Positions 33,901-48,900 of a stretch of 64,000 nucleotides of DNA are shown here, in pieces. Both the position numbers and the translations under genes were made by a program. The notes beneath the pieces are model-generated. The model was not told where the DNA came from and did no database searches. It saw only the letters and a list, made by a program, of their open reading frames with translations. Numbering within the stretch: the first letter of the stretch is position 1; each line of letters starts with the position of its first letter. This DNA is from Phytoseiulus persimilis (taxonomy: Eukaryota > Arthropoda > Arachnida > Mesostigmata > Phytoseiidae): assembly GCA_037576195.1 (NCBI GenBank), contig CM075103.1, positions 14,880,001 through 14,944,000 of the forward strand. The letters run 5' to 3'.

Positions 33901-36900
33901 ACCTCACCGGCTCCCCAGCTCCCGTGTCCCTCCGCAAACGCAACTTGGCGTTTTTAAGCAAGTATTACAACTTAGCAAATATTAGGGGTTCCTCCGCCGG
34001 GCGCCTCGCGGCCGAGTTGGAATTCGCTGATTCTGCACATCTGGAGCGTGGGGTTCGACATCGGACATTTCCTCTAACTGATATTTCATGGACATTCCGG
34101 AGCGTAGTATGTCGTCCATTCGAAGTCTTCTGGGGAGTCAATTCGGTTTTCTGGTGGTTTTTCCACCGAGCGCTCGAAGTCGACCTTATTCTCATCAGAG
34201 TATATTCCAGTAAGGCTCCCCTGCCTAGATCTGATCATGAATCGGATGTTGAGACATTTGAAGGGCATCAGCGATCTGTTTCTGCGTCCTCGGAGGCCTC
34301 TCGTGCTCCCTTCTCTCGAAACCCCCGAGCAGTGTATTCCTCGGAACCGCGTTTGAGACCGCGAGTCTTCCGCTTGAGCATTATCGCCATTCTTCTATAC
34401 CTCAGAAGGATCCCGTCGATTGAAGAGAGCTTTCTCTTCATATCCGTTTCCATAGTGGGAAAGCGTGCCTCCAAACTCGACCCTTGGGTGGGTGTTCATC
34501 TATCGGCGAATGCTTGACAGCGATCTTCATGTATTTTTCGGCTGCGATGGTTCCGAATATTGGAGATGAAGTCGTGGCCGGAAAAGCATCGGATACCGAC
34601 AGAATTAATTGATGAATTGGTTTTGAAACGGTATCCCCCACCAGGAGCTTGGGGAAACGAGGAAATCCCGTCATTATGCCGCGTTCAGCGTCGCTTTGGA
34701 AAAGTCGCGTTCTCCCGGCTCCCTTTCCCGTTATCTCCGTCTCCCTAACTCCCTGCGTGTTTGCCTGCCGGCTGCCCTGTTTGCCTCTCGTTCGCGAGAG
34801 GTCAGGTCGGAGGGTGCGGAAATTGAGCCCGGTCACGTTAACCCTCTGCTCACGCCGGGAGACGAACCGCCGGGGCCCTGACGGCAGAAGTCCGGGAAGG
34901 TTTCAAAAAGTTTGCTCGCGCCCGGCCGAGAAGCCCCCGCTCATCAAGTGACGACCAGCTCTCGATTCTCGTCGAGCAATAGTGACAACGTGCCCGCGAT
35001 TTCCTCGGAATGTTCTCGTCATCCAGAAGCGGGGTCGGAACAAAAGTTCCGTGGAAGGGCTGGATTGCTTCGAGGTTTCGCGAAATTCCTGGAAACGGAC
35101 GGTCCGGGAGCCAGTGGGGCCTTCGATTTCGGAGGCCGGACATGGTTGTGATTCGAATCGGAGATTAAGATTATTTCCACGATGAAAGGAAGAACATTTT
35201 GGGAAAGGTCCTCGAATTTGGAGCAGCACACGAGACGGGCGGGCGCGTTGATTGAGGGCCTCTTGACTCTCGGAATTATTTTTAACGCTGATTCAAAGCT
35301 TTTTGATCTTCGCTAATCAGGCCAAATTCGAGGGCTCTCGAGCGAACATTCCGTTCGGCTCGTCCCTGAAATTCCACGTCTGCTTTTGGCGTCGACTTCC
35401 ACGATTGCCGTACCTGACACGTTCCGTCCTCAGATGTTCCGCGAGGACTAAATCCTCACGAATTTCACGACGCAAACTCGGGCGTCGTCTCACGGCTTGC
35501 GGAGGAAGCTTAATGAATAGGTCTTCCTCTCGAGAGAGCAGCTCACATCAAATGAAACCTCTACTTGAGCCCGTTCTGAGGTCGAAAAGTCCGACTCAAC
35601 GAATCTTGGCTCCGCCTTCGACCCCAGTCCGAGCAAAAACACAGATCCGGGGTGAGTGTAATATTCAGAAAAATCGGATGCCCAACTTCGACGAAGGAGA
35701 CGTCCTCGTTAAAGTGCCAGCTGACGGGATGAACGGGGAAGTCGGCGTGACACCGGAGGATTCCCTGATGATAAGCCGCAACCCAGGTCTTTCCACAGCG
35801 ACTAACGAAGGGTTCGGATTCCGCGAATCACCTCGCTCGGCTTCAGTCATTCAGATCCCTCCCTTGAAGAAGCTGGGAATTCTTCCACTGCTTCGGAACG
35901 ATGGCTTATTCGTGGACCGATCGATCTGTTGACAGTCGAATGCGAGCCGAGGCGATGGAGCTCGGAACCGGCCCGCCCCCGTTGCGAATGCATCCAGTGA
36001 TGAAATCCAATCTGGACGAGCTCAATGTTGCGAAGCATTTATCGAAACTGCGCGGGGCTTGCAATTTGAGCGGTATCTGAGAAATCGGAGCGATCTCGAG
36101 CCGTACCGGAGGGGCACAGCCCCTAGTTTGCGAAGCGTCGCGAGTGCGCTCGACAGTTGGGGTAGCTGTGTCCACTCGACGAGGGCTTGGCAAATGCCAA
36201 AAGTTACGTCATTACGTTGCGAAGCCCTGAGACTCAGGCCTCTTCGAATCGCTGATCTGCCCAATGGATGAAATCGATCCCTGAATCAACTGCAGAGCTA
36301 CCGATCATGATTTGGCGGAGTCGTAAGCTGTCAGCTCGGATCGGGTGAGTCTCCGCCATCCCCGCCTCGACGGAACCGTTCCCAATCGGGTTTTGTGATC
36401 GGAGTTCTCTCGTTGCTCGAGAGACACCCGGAATGTCCTATCTGATGAAGTTCAAAAGCTGTTGAGGGGTGATTTTGAGCGCATGCAAATGAAGGATCTT
36501 GAAGCAGGAGGGCGGCATCCGTGGCAGACTCGAACCGATGTCCGAGAGCAGCGAGTCGGAACGTCGGGCGTCGTTCGCTAATGGGGTAAAGGGCATCACG
36601 ATCTTCGCCAACAAGACTGGCTCAATGAAAGATTGGGCATTTGCTTGAGAATGCAGCTCGCAGTCGATTAGATGCCACCCGCGGTCAGGAAGTTGTAATG
36701 AACGCGCTTATCTCAACCCCGATTTGTGCTCCTGGGACCTAATGTGTTCGTTCCCGGGAATGGCCCGACGCACGACCAGTTAAATCTCGGTGGTTTCGGC
36801 GCGGTCGTAACCCCTCCGCCGCGCGGGGAACCCGCTAGCCCACCGAACCTCTGTGCGTCAAGGGAGGGCGTCGGGAGCAACAGTGTGCTTGTTCTCAGAG

Positions 36901-39900
36901 TTTATGGAAGCTCGTCCGAAGAAAGTGTTCGAGTTCTGCGGAGGTTCGAGTTTTCATGACTTGGTCTCATGGTAAGAGGAGAACGTGTTACCGTTATCCA
37001 ACTTTGAAGCAGAGAGGCTCAACTCTCGATTCGTCTCGGGGTATCTTTCCTCCGGAAGCGACAACCTCTGGAACTGCGTACCACTACCCTCCTCTCTGCG
37101 GTTGGGCGATTCTCATGTTTCCCGGGAATAGATAAATTCACTTCAACTCATCCGAGAGACCATATTCCGAACGGTAGACACAGTCATTGAACATTAACGA
37201 ACCTTGGACGATTCGCCCGCGCACAGGTCTCTTGAGCATGGTCGGAGCTCGAAAAGTTTCCGCGAGTTCTCCCGCGCCCGTGGAGAAATCTGAAAGTTGT
37301 CGCCGCTCCCGTGATCGCAAAGGGAATTCAGTAGTTTACTCTATGCGGTCCGACCGAGTGCCAGCCGAGGGAATCGTTCTTTGGTTAGCGCATACACTCC
37401 GAGATTGTGGAAGGTTTCCAGATGGCTGCGGACCCGCAAGTTCCGAAAGTAATGTAAGCGCTGCCGATTCCTCCGTTCGTGAGGAGTGGATCCGGAACCG
37501 TCTGGACTGAATCTCAATGAGGAGCAGGCGACCGCGAAACGGTAGAATCAGTTCCACAAGCTCAAGTTCTTCCAGCAAAACGCTGCATCGGAGGCGCTCA
37601 AGCGTGGTGAGCAGACAGCGTGATCGCATCGCATGCTACGCTGCGTAGGAAACGTGCCTGATGACCGCAACGTGACTGTGAGGGCCGTGACCGATAGCCT
37701 CCTTATTGGTCGACAGCTGAAATGCACTCACTGTTACGTTGCGCGGCTCTGCGCTTCTATCCTAGGGCCGATTCTCAGTTTATTGGACGTAAAAACGCGA
37801 GGATTTTAGGGTTCCGACACTGATATGGGTCCGCCGCGATCCCACTGATATTGAACCTTCGGCGAGACGTTCCCTTGGTTGCATGGAAGAGTGCGGGAGA
37901 TAAGAACTGGGATGAAACGGATGCGTGATATGAACCGGACTTTTCGACCACATCCCTCCGGGCAGAAATCGATTTTTGCGGCGCCGATCGGTCTTCAAAG
38001 AATCTGCGTCGAGCCGGATCTGTTGCTCCGTCGTTGCAACCGACGTTCTGCTCGACCCTACGGAAGTTAAGAGGTCTCCTCGACGAAGTTTCGGATGTGA
38101 AACAATACGAATCAAGAGCTGACGCTTTACTGCTTCACAGCAGGTCGAAAACATCCCCTCGACTTCGCCTCCATTGATAGTAAAATAAGTTTCATTGAGA
38201 TTTTTTGCGGGCGAGCAAATCCTCCGGCGTTCGGAACCTCCTTGCAGCAATACTATCCCCACCAGATGGGGATGAACGAATTGAAGAACGCTCACGGCGC
38301 CGAGAGGTCTTTTTCCCATTTGTTCGATTCGCCGCCTCCCGCTGAATACTATTCTCTCCGAGCCATTGACTCCCAAGGACGGATTGAGCCAATCCCGACT
38401 CCTCCTGTTCCTCCTGTTCACTCTAGGTATCATTTCAGACTCGGCTAAAATCGGGCAAAGTAACTCCCCGCATGGGAGGAGGCCACGTGATGTGCCATGT
38501 GATCAAAAGAAGGGTACGAAGATTCAGGGCGAGAGGCGTCAGGGAGACTTGCTATCGATACAGCGAACTGCTCAATTATGCAAATAACAAGCCGTCGACG
38601 ACCGCCGAAACGCCCTGCGACCACCACGATGGAGTCTACAGAAACGACCCAATGTATCTTCGAAACTCATCCGTTTAAGAAACTTTCCAAGACAATCGTG
38701 CAGGCCAGCCACCAGCCACCGGTTTTCTCCCCAGTCCTGGGACGTCGCGAGAGAAGCAGAACTCACAAGCGAAGTTTCAGAAGTGACGCTCCGCTCTCGG
38801 GCCGACTGGATGCGGATCGGAAAGAGGACCGCGAAGCAGTAATCGAGCCACCCGACTTTCTGGCAAATGGGTGGATGAGGAGTGTACATAGGTAGGGGTG
38901 GTCATCGTAGGTCGGAAACTTTCCCACCCTTTCTTCTTCTGGTCATAACTCGGCGAGAACTGGAGTTATGGAAACTCTTTCAGCGATCGATAGCTGGAGG
39001 CATGACACATCTTTTGTTGACGTGAATCGGTCAATATCTGCAAATTGTGAGCGGCGCAAAGATTGCTTTTTTTTTTTTACTTTCCTCGAAACACTGATCT
39101 GAAAACGGCTGCTCAAAAGCGCGACGACTCCAGGTTCTTAGCTCAAGATCCGTGAGGAGGGCCGATTCGACCGCGTTTTTTCCGCCCGGAAAACGAGCTC
39201 GGTCAGGTTTGCTTTCCAGGACACTAAGCTGGAGATGCTCGATTTTCGGATGGAGAGAACAGCTGCCGGATCGACCCCGCAACTCCGAAGTTGGGTACTT
39301 CGGACCAATCTGACCACTTTTCGCCCCGAAGAGATTTCCCCTCCTGCAATGATGACGAAAAAAGTAGAGCATAAAAAGTAAATAAAAGGGCGAATGTATC
39401 GAGGACGCGTTTTGTCAAGAGGTCAGCTCTTGAAGTCAAGGTTGAGGCGATCGTTCGTCCTTTTCATGGAACCTGAGCTAGGAATCTGGGGTTGCCGGGC
39501 GTTTGAGCAGCCTCCTATTCCTCGTTGAGCCACACACTCCCGGATCCGAAACCTTGACTTCAGAAGTTCTCCGATCAGTTTTTCGGAAAAGTCAAAAAAA
39601 GAAAAATGCTCCCTTTGAGCCTCCCTACAAAATGCCATCGTTGACCGCTTCACCGAGTTATGAGAAAAAGAAGAGCGGTTAAGAAACTTCCCGACAAACG
39701 ATGACCACCTTGTATTTGCCTATGTACATACCCATGTACAGACCTAACCTGTTCCTGTGGCGGAAGTCAGGTGGCTTCATTCATGCTTCACGGTTCTCTT
39801 TCCGATCCGCATGAATTCGGCCCGAAAGCGGAGCGGCACTTCTGAAACTTCCCTTTTCAGACTAAGTGCCGTAAACTATCGACGAGCCATGACCCAAGAG

Positions 39901-42900
39901 ACACTTCCATTCCAATTCGGATCCGAGAACACAGTAAGGGTTTCAGTTTCTTCCTTGAGCAAATGAATCCACGAGAGATGATGCTTCATGCCGGCTCACA
40001 AGGAGCGCAAGGAGTCCCCTGTGCAGGGCAATGCGTTGGACAGGGAGACAAGCAACGTTCACAAAACTTATTCCTGGTGAGAATCCATCTTATTCGGCGG
40101 AGATTGTGTATTGTGTATCTCCAGGAAGCTCTTCATAGCATCAACAGGATCGATATCGTACTTGGAAGCGGGAAGCAAGAATCGTTCCAAAAAATAGAGA
40201 GAACCGAGCTCTCAACGAGGATCGTTCAATCATTCCTTCCAACGCGCCACAGTCTCGGTGTTGCTGCGACATCACTGAAACTTCGATACGTTAGTGAGCA
40301 GCTTGTCCAACGAAGTTTTATATGGAGGGTCCGGGCAACAGTCACATCTCGTCAGATGATCGATCCGTGCATACATCAACCAATGGTTCCGACTCACTCC
40401 GCCCGATTACCGTCCGGGAGTATGCCTCTATGTTTAGAAGCCGACTGGTTTCTGGATGCGCTGAAGGTTCTCGCACTTTCGGTCAAGATGCGTAGCTCGT
40501 TCCCGTTCTCGCAGGATCAGTTCCGGAGGGAATTTTTTTGTTTCCCGAGCCCATACCATTTCAAGAATACGGTCACACCTGTTTCCGACAGGAACAAACC
40601 ACCGGATGCGATCAGGACCGTGAGACGGATAACGTGGATCGACTTGATCCCGAGTCCATTCAGGGTTCCCTCCTCCAGCTCCTCGTTGCCTCGCCTGATG
40701 GATTGCGTTCGCATTCCTTTCCCGAGGGCTGGTTTGGCATCGGGATGAGCTGTCTCTAGGGCCATCGGCTCGAGTCAATCGATTCGTCCGCGGAAGAGAG
40801 ACACGTCTGTGTCTCTCAAGAAAAATGGGCTCCCCCTACAGCTTGCTTGTTACCTCCCTGCGCCATCCCTGTCAGGTTGGCCTCATGCAACCCATCAACA
40901 CCGCTCGCTGAAAACGAAGATCCGACTTAGACTCACCGACTAAAATTCGAGACTTACTGATGTTGAGTCGGTCCTGTCAGTGGTAGAAGACCCGGAGTGA
41001 AAAACGCCGTCCCTGGAGAAATCCTCGGAGCAAACCGGCTGTTTCAGGCATCACTTCCCCGAGCGTCACATCCTTTTCAAAGGAGCGCCGCAAGACTTAC
41101 TTTTCAGGAGTTGTTCGTTTCGCCAAACTCCCCCCGTTTCCTCGATTCGGCGACTGGTTGTGGAGAGGATGTTTGATCAGTCGCCGGCTTTCGGGAACTT
41201 TTCCTCGGGGATCGGCGGTTGTTGTCCAGGCGGGATTTCCGAGGAAATCTTGGGTGACCTTAGGATTGAGCTGGATTCGACTGTTTCGAACTGCCGCCGC
41301 CTGTCGTTGGCGTCGTAAATCATGGCCTAAGGCTTTTCCAGGAGAGGGCGTGGCCCCTCCGAACCGCAGTTTTCGTCTCCATGAACTGCCCCCAGGTCAT
41401 GATCCCAGCTCGTTTGTTTCAACAGCTTCGAGGAGTTCATTCCAGCACCGGGAGAAAATGAGATCCGCGTCAGTGCAAACTGAGACCTCAAAACGAGACT
41501 GCTGAACGAGGATTCAGAGAGGAACGCGTCCGAGAAACGGCGAGGAGAGAACGTTCAAGGGTTCAGACTTCCGATGGCGCGTTCCGTCGTGATAGGAATG
41601 ATAACAAGTCGGCTCAGCGGGTGAAACTTAAGACGAGGAAGTTCAAGGGATTGGGACCGACGACGAGCAAGTTCCGATTATGAGGGAACAAGATGGATGG
41701 TTCCAAGGAACGACCGACGACAGCTCAGGAGTCAACAATTCTCAACCGAATTCGAATTCAAGGAGTCGATCTTTCTGTCCACGCGTCCGTGCCCCTCCCT
41801 TTTTTTCCTCCCGAGTCTGGGGGCGAACGGCAACGGAGACAGGAAAGCGACATCCGCCCTAGAGTCGCTGCCCTCGTCTCGGTTGTCGTTCGTGCAACGA
41901 GAGAGCTCCGCAAATTGCCTACAAACTGAGCCCAGTCCACGCCCGAGTGCGTAGTCCAGTGACTGAGAAAGATAGGCGACAGGGCCCCAGCGCGGGAGGG
42001 TAGGCCCGGACTCGCAGAGAAGTCGGTCTGTGGGCTCGTCGTCGCATGAATTTGAGGTAATTGACCGCAACTGATTCCGAGCCGTCGTATTCTGCTTCCG
42101 GAACGTCTTGCGCTCACCCGCATCGGGCAGATGTGGCGAAGGAATATGGGACATGGAGGGATTCTGCGCGAATAAAAGAGGATGAGCGTTTGGTCTGAGA
42201 TACGATGGCTGGTGGCGGCCGAAGCGGCTGTCGTAGGGAACGTTTCTTCCCGTTCCGTGTTTTCAATACACCCGTCCGTGGACGAGGATGACATTCCATG
42301 GGATTTTGGTCACAATCAGAGAGAGCTCTCTGCTGGATAGGAATGCCGGCAACGAACCTTCTCCGTCGCTGCGAAGCGCCGACAGGGAAGTAGTCGACGT
42401 TACCTCAAATCAGGGCAGACATCTCAATTCTTTGGAATTCTTGAGGGGATTCCAGCCCACGGCTTCGTCACTCACTTTCAGCCGCGGGAAATGATTCACG
42501 AGGAAACGCGAGATGGAAATTAACTAACAACTATGGCGAGGAGAGTTCTCTGCGAAATCTGCCGCCGGCAGGCGATGCTTCTCTTTTTCCCGTCAAAGTC
42601 GAACATCGTCGCTCCATGCTTTGTCTCACCGTTCGCGATCGAGTAGAACAGCGGCGTCACCAGCCGCCGCGGGTATTCTATCTCCGCGATCGGTGGCTGT
42701 CGTCGGATGCATAATTAATCAATATGCAATCAATAAAGCACTTCAAGAACTAAGCTCGTTCGAGAACCAAACAAGAGAACAGGCACCTGCTATGAATTCC
42801 CATGGACGGCGCCGGCGAACGCATCTGCGAGGCGACGACAGACTCAGCTGGGAGAGGTTCGACGGGGGATCTTCGAGATCTCCAGGTCCCCGAACTTGAG

Positions 42901-45900
42901 TGAGATCCTTTGACCGTCTATCGTTGGGGGTCAGGGTGCGGTGACAGGGCTCAACGTGAGAAGCCGCCGGGAAACCATCCCTGTTACGAAGATGTAACAA
43001 ACGAGCCCAAAATCATCGGCCCTGGCGGGAGGCCCTCAGCCTCTCAGTCGCGATAAAGAAGTCAGTCAGGGCTGTTGCTGAGTAAGAGCTACAGCTCCGA
43101 AGTGAGCGCTGCTCTTGAAACATATCAGGAAAAAAATGGAGAACACCGTCTCCTGCTTCCGCTCTTCCTTCCACTCAGTGCTCCCCAACCTCCTCCTCCT
43201 CTCGCCTGTGCCATTCGCGTTGCTCTTCTCGAGCTAATGAGATAGCGAGCCACTCAGCAAGAATGTCATCGCACAAGAATGGCGCTGTTGCGCAGCATGG
43301 GGATGCGGCTTCCTTGAAAAGCTCTTCGACACGGGTGTTCGTGTGCAGTTCTTTAAAGCAAAGCGGCGGCAAACTTCTCTCGAGCGCATCCTCTCTCCAT
43401 GGAAGTTGGCCTCTTAAACGAAGATAAGCATTTTTGCTTTTGTCGCCGCCCGTCCGGGCTTTCGCTGCGAGGATCCCCGCGTTCGGGCTCGGCTCCCGGA
43501 GAGACGGCCGAGCCGCCGGAGCCTGGAGGGAGCTTTCCCGGAGGAGCCGCGAGAATCAATTCACAGTGCAGCCAACATCATTCCTCCCTCGGCGCAGCGT
43601 TTTTCTCCCCGGCCGAACGCGACGTAACCAACAGGATCGCGGTTGGTCTTGACTCCGGGATGTTTGAACAGCTCCTCCGAGAATCCGTCCCTGGTAACGA
43701 GTCGCGTCGGCAGCATCCGGGTCTACGCCCAAAACAGCCTCTTCGTGCGGATACAGTATACAGCGAACGTCACAGCGAGCGCTTGCGTTGACAGGCCGCT
43801 GTATAAGAAGGTTGCGGGCGCCTGTTTTGGGATGCTGTCAAGAGTGCATCATTGAATACCAGGTATGCCCTGTGGTTCCGCCAACCGTCGCTCGGCTCCG
43901 TCGGAAAACAGTCCTGAAGCGCGGAAACCAAACATTCTCTGCGGATTTCTAAAGAAGCCAAATCCGGAGCGGAACTCGATCCGATCGGGGGGAGGAGGAG
44001 AGCGAGCGTGTCCGCTTGGCAACGAGAGCTCCGGACGGATCTCGCTGTTGCCGTATTCCTCGGGGGACGTCCGCGCTCCTAATGTCGCCGATAAGAATTT
44101 CACGGCTGGATAACCATCGTGAAAGCGGGTAGTCTCGCCTACGGCTAGGGGAACTCCAACGTGAAAGCGGCTGCGTGAATCGGCTCTGCATTTATGTTTG
44201 GAGAGGAAAAAACACACAAGAGCCGCAAGTCGCTCCGTGGGCAGACTTTTGAATTTGTTCAGGACTAGGCGGGGTCGCTGGCGCACGAACATAGACCCTG
44301 TCTGCGGTGTTCGTGTGTTCATATATGACGTACGCATGCAGAGCAGCACGCAACCGGGAGTCTTCGGCCTTATTAGACTGCACGTGTATGCGCGGTGTGT
44401 GAGGGATCGCCGTCGTGATACGGAGGGAAATTACCAGCTGAAAGGGGTCGGAAAAAAGAGAGTGTGTAGGTTTCGCGGCATGAGGTGTCCCGGGAGAGAG
44501 ATGGAAGCGATGATGGGGGCAATTGAGTTCATCACTCTTGAACCGGGAGTTCAAAGATTCCGAGTGACATCACACTGACGCCGTTCCGGCGTGCGTTGGA
44601 GAGGGGAAGCTCGTCGATCTCCTGATGAGTTTGACGGTTGGTTTTCAACGCCTGGCTCGTGGGAACACTACTTTTTCTCGTGGCGTACATTAGGCTTCTA
44701 TTGTCGTTCCGCGGTCATTCCCTCCTCCGCGGCGCAGAACGAAGGCAAGTAGGAGAATGAAATCGGAGATGAGTTAGGAACTTTTCGACTGCAAGTTCAA
44801 GCGAGGGACTTCGGAGAACGGCTTTCGGAACTAACGTTTCTGAACGAGTGAGCTCCTACTAACGACAGTCAACCCTCCACTCGGAGCCACGTGGGTAGAC
44901 GTATATGTCGTCATTGGTTCTCAAGTTTTGAGCGATGCCAACGGACCCCCAGGGCTGTGCCCATGCGTGTGGCTCCCGCCGGGCTCCCCGTAGTCCCAGG
45001 GTTCTCGAGCTCCCTCCAAAGGACTTAGTGAAGTCGAAAGTACCTTCGGGAGGTTCCGAAGGATGTTCTGAAAAGTGTCCTATTCATCTCAAGGCGCAAC
45101 TCCGAGGTGTAGATCTTTCTCCAGGCTCTCTGGAATGATATCGTGAAATGAACCTGTCGCTCGAGCTCTTGGAATCGTGGGACGGGGAGGAGGTGAATTT
45201 CTTCCGATGCGATGCGCCCTCCGGCTCAGTGTTTGGACAAAGGTTTAGACCTGGAGACCGAACGAGGGTTTCCCCGAGAGGAGACCCGTGTCAGGAAGAT
45301 AAAAAAGAGGCCAGAGTCGTTCGGGTATCCGAAGGAAGCAGCAAACGCCGAGTAGAGGAGCAAAGCACAAAGTTTTCAAATAGTCGACAGCGGAAGAAAA
45401 GCAGGGAACCGCTGTTGGTCGGACGGGGGTTCGAGTTTAAAAGACGTGAAGCGAACTGAACGCCTTGAGAAGGGAAGTTGGCCGACCAGCCATCGATTTT
45501 TTCAGCATCCCGAGTCGTCGTAGTCTTTCCAACGGCCTGCAGCTGAAAATCAAAAAGTTCCCCATTCGTGGAGTGACTGATAGAAAATCATTACTTCGGG
45601 GCCCATTGCTGGTTGGAAGAAGGAATTTTCAAAGCTACTCCGTCCGTCAGCACTCGATGCCGCGTTCCTCCTCTGCTCTCGCAATCCTCGAGATAGTCCC
45701 CTCTCCCAACGGCTGCTGATTATCCCCAATCATATGCAGCGAACAGCGGGAAAACCCGAAGTGAGACAGCGATTTGACGAACCTCGACAGAGTCGCTTGA
45801 ATCCGCCAAATGATATAAGAGCGTTATCTACGTCCGATCATCCGACCGCCTAATACGGCTCGATCCGGTTTAATCTCATCTGATCAGATGGTATCGGAGA

Positions 45901-48900
45901 ATTAAGTGTTTCCTGAGGCTTGGGGGAGCCGAATCTGTTTCTCTCCGCTCTCCCTGCACTATATAGCCGTGGACGTCTCTCGTTGGGCTGAGTCGCCGTC
46001 GTTGTTCCCGCTGACCTCTTCGCCCCCGATGACTTGCCGAGCAGAAGCTCCTTGCAGTCATAAACTGTGCGAGATGGATCGATTGTGCGACGCGCCAGCA
46101 GAAGTCGATTCATTGAACGCCACATCCTTCAGGATAGAGATGATCGCTCATTCCGGCGAGCAGCGGGCCAAGATTAGCGCAGACAGCTCGTCAATATCCT
46201 TGCGATGAAACAGCCATCTTGACAGTTTCGAGTCGGGTAAATGTTAACCGTCGGGATGTCTGGAACATGAACTTCTCCATCGAAGACATCAACATCACAT
46301 TTGAATCGGTGACGTCGGCAAACGCTCGAGTGCGTTGAAAGTGTACGTTCAGTAGACACGAAACATCCGATGTTTTGGATATTTTTGGGTGAACTCACTC
46401 ATCCCGAGATTTCGGAGAAACCCCGCGCGTTTCTCATGACTTTCTCCGACTAGGTGGGAATCGATCGCTGTGATCGAACGATGTCGAGAACGAGCGCGAG
46501 ACAAGGAAACGACTCCCTGATGGATGCGCGGAAACACGAGACGGTGCAAAAACTGAATGCGCTAAAACGCCGGATGCGCAGACATCCTAGCCGCGTCGAA
46601 TCGTGATCGAAGCGGCACAGATCCAGCGTTCGGACCCTCGTCGAGGGAAGCAACGAGTGCCTCCTGAGAGTGCCGGCATCACACACTGCGATCGGATTAT
46701 GACAAGTCGAAGAGTAATCCGATGGCTTCCCATGTTCTCGATGAGGCTGAGGCGATGTTCGCCCCGCTCCAAAGCCCGACTCCCGGTGAGGATCGCGGAA
46801 ACGCAAACATGGCCGACGTTGTTTCTGTTGGCTAGGGCGATCCTGCCGCCGGCTGCGCTGTTTTTGATAAAAGAAAAATTTTTATGCTCGCATCTGCTGC
46901 TCTCTGCGCTTTTGTAAAACGAGGCCAGCGAACACTAATCTCTCCCCATCGCGCTTCCTGCTGTGTCCTTAATGACCCCTAGTGCGAGGTACGCCCGTCA
47001 GGAGCGGGTCGGAGTCAACGAGAGTGGGAGAAAGAACTCTGAAGTCTTCCGTGGTCATCCGGGAGCGAGAATCGGAGCGTGCGAACCAGTGCCGAAAATC
47101 AGCTTCGCAAACGAGCCCCGAATCCGTGCGACTGCGATTCCGTCGCTCACCTTTTGACGTCTCCGGCTGGAGAGCACTTTCGAACATTAGTTTCGGAAAG
47201 CTGGATACAAGGCGTGCCGTAACGAATCTCTGTTTACTTACGATCAACACGCAGCCAACGAGGCCCCAGTGCGGGATGCGAGTCGCGAGCCGGAAGGCCG
47301 CCTGTCCGAATGAATGAACGGCTCGCAAACGAAAGAGTTGACGTGGCAACTACTATTATCGCGAGCAATGATTGAGTGGGTGGGTGATGAACCCAGATTT
47401 TCGCACGGTCGAGCAGAGAATGCCACGCCCTGAGCTCTCCCTACCTGTCTGCGGGTCGAGATGGAAGCAATCGAGCTGGCCTGTAACGGAGCCTGTGAAG
47501 GAGCTCGAGGGTATCCTTGGCACGGTGTCCGTTTGCTGCCGAGTCCAGCTCATAAGGCTGCATGAACATCTATGTCAACAGCGACCACCAGCCACTCCCG
47601 AGAGCCCTCTCCAGCCGTCGGCATGCGAGCTCCCGCCACTTCAAAGGTACTGCAGTACCATGACGGAATGACATCTCACGGCCGGGGCGTCGTGGTCCCG
47701 TCCGCTCGTTATCGCTCATGTGCTGGCTCAGAAAGATCACAACTCCGAGTGCGCTCGCTGTCGGTCTGCGGTTCGAGGCACCGTGGCACTTTTCTCTCTC
47801 TCCATTGGGTGCGCACGTTTTCGCATTTTTCGCGGGCGCTCAAAGCTGATGCACTTCACTCGCCCCGTGGCGCACGAAAAGGATCCGTATCATTGCGGAG
47901 TGCCGTGGGTTCCACGAAGTTTGCGGGATACCGTTGCGGCTCGAGGTCATGTTGCAGAGCAGAATCGGAGAACTCACGATGATATCTGAGATGAGGCTCT
48001 TGTGTCCCGTGAAGTTCTGTTCGAAAGGAGGAATCGGCTGCATTGTTCATACGAGCGCCGCATTATTTCCCCTCCGTCCCGGATGGAGGACATTTTCTCG
48101 CTCCTGCTCATCGTGGCTTCGACTGGGCTCTCCGTGACACAAGTGGTCGTTTTGTTCGTCCCACGCACAAATCTCAAAACAACGCCGAAATTCGGTCGTT
48201 CCACAGCAGACAGAGTAAATCTGGTCTCAAGAGATTTTAGGACGACAAAACCAAGTCCGAATGAAAAGTTCCGGAACATAGTTCAATTATTTATAGCTGT
48301 CCCGCTCTCGAGTTGCCCGCCTCCGCTGCTAGAGGAGAATCGCCTTCTCTGAGTCTCTATGATTCTATGATCTATTGTCATGTCACCTCATCGGAACTCT
48401 TGGCACCGCTCTTGGTCGGTTGCTTCCATAAGACATCTCGGCGTGTCTGTTGGCCCTGGTGCTGATCGTGGATTCAATCTGGATATCTGCTCAAGAACTG
48501 CAAGGAGAAAATGGTAGAAAATAAATTCTTTTGTTCATCAGTCCCAAGTAGCGGGTGTTGTGTTTCCTCCGCAAGAACTCTTGTGAAGCCCAAATCATTG
48601 AGACTCGGAGCTGAGGCTTGTTCAAGCATGCAAGATCGACGGGAAGGGAGCAAAAAAGGTTTCGACATGTTTGATTGCCGCCGATCCGGAAGCGATCTGA
48701 ACAGACGTAACGAGCATCGACCGCATAGCTTGGGCGGCTTGCTTGGATTTGAGGAGCTGTCTCGACGAGTTCGGAGCACACTCTGTATCGAAGCCTGTCC
48801 ATGGAAACAGCGGAAACGAGATGAGATCCGAATGAAATGAAAGGGAACAAGCGACGTACGGTCCTCTTCTCTTGTACCGATCCCGGCCCATTCCGCGTGT

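Noticed and set aside
35303-35932. 209-codon open frame with NFDEGDVLVKVP
   Set aside because: The motif faintly recalls a retroelement integrase barrel, but the flanks do not continue it. Too weak to call.
36520-36585. Minus-strand GGTTCGAGTC with tRNA-like flanks
   Set aside because: A perfect B-box match, but the A box is poor and no T-arm or acceptor pairing can be made.
39963-40748. 261-codon open frame on the plus strand
   Set aside because: No domain, low-complexity Ser/Pro/Arg composition, and conflict with the opposite frame at 40517-40765. Probably chance in a stop-poor stretch.
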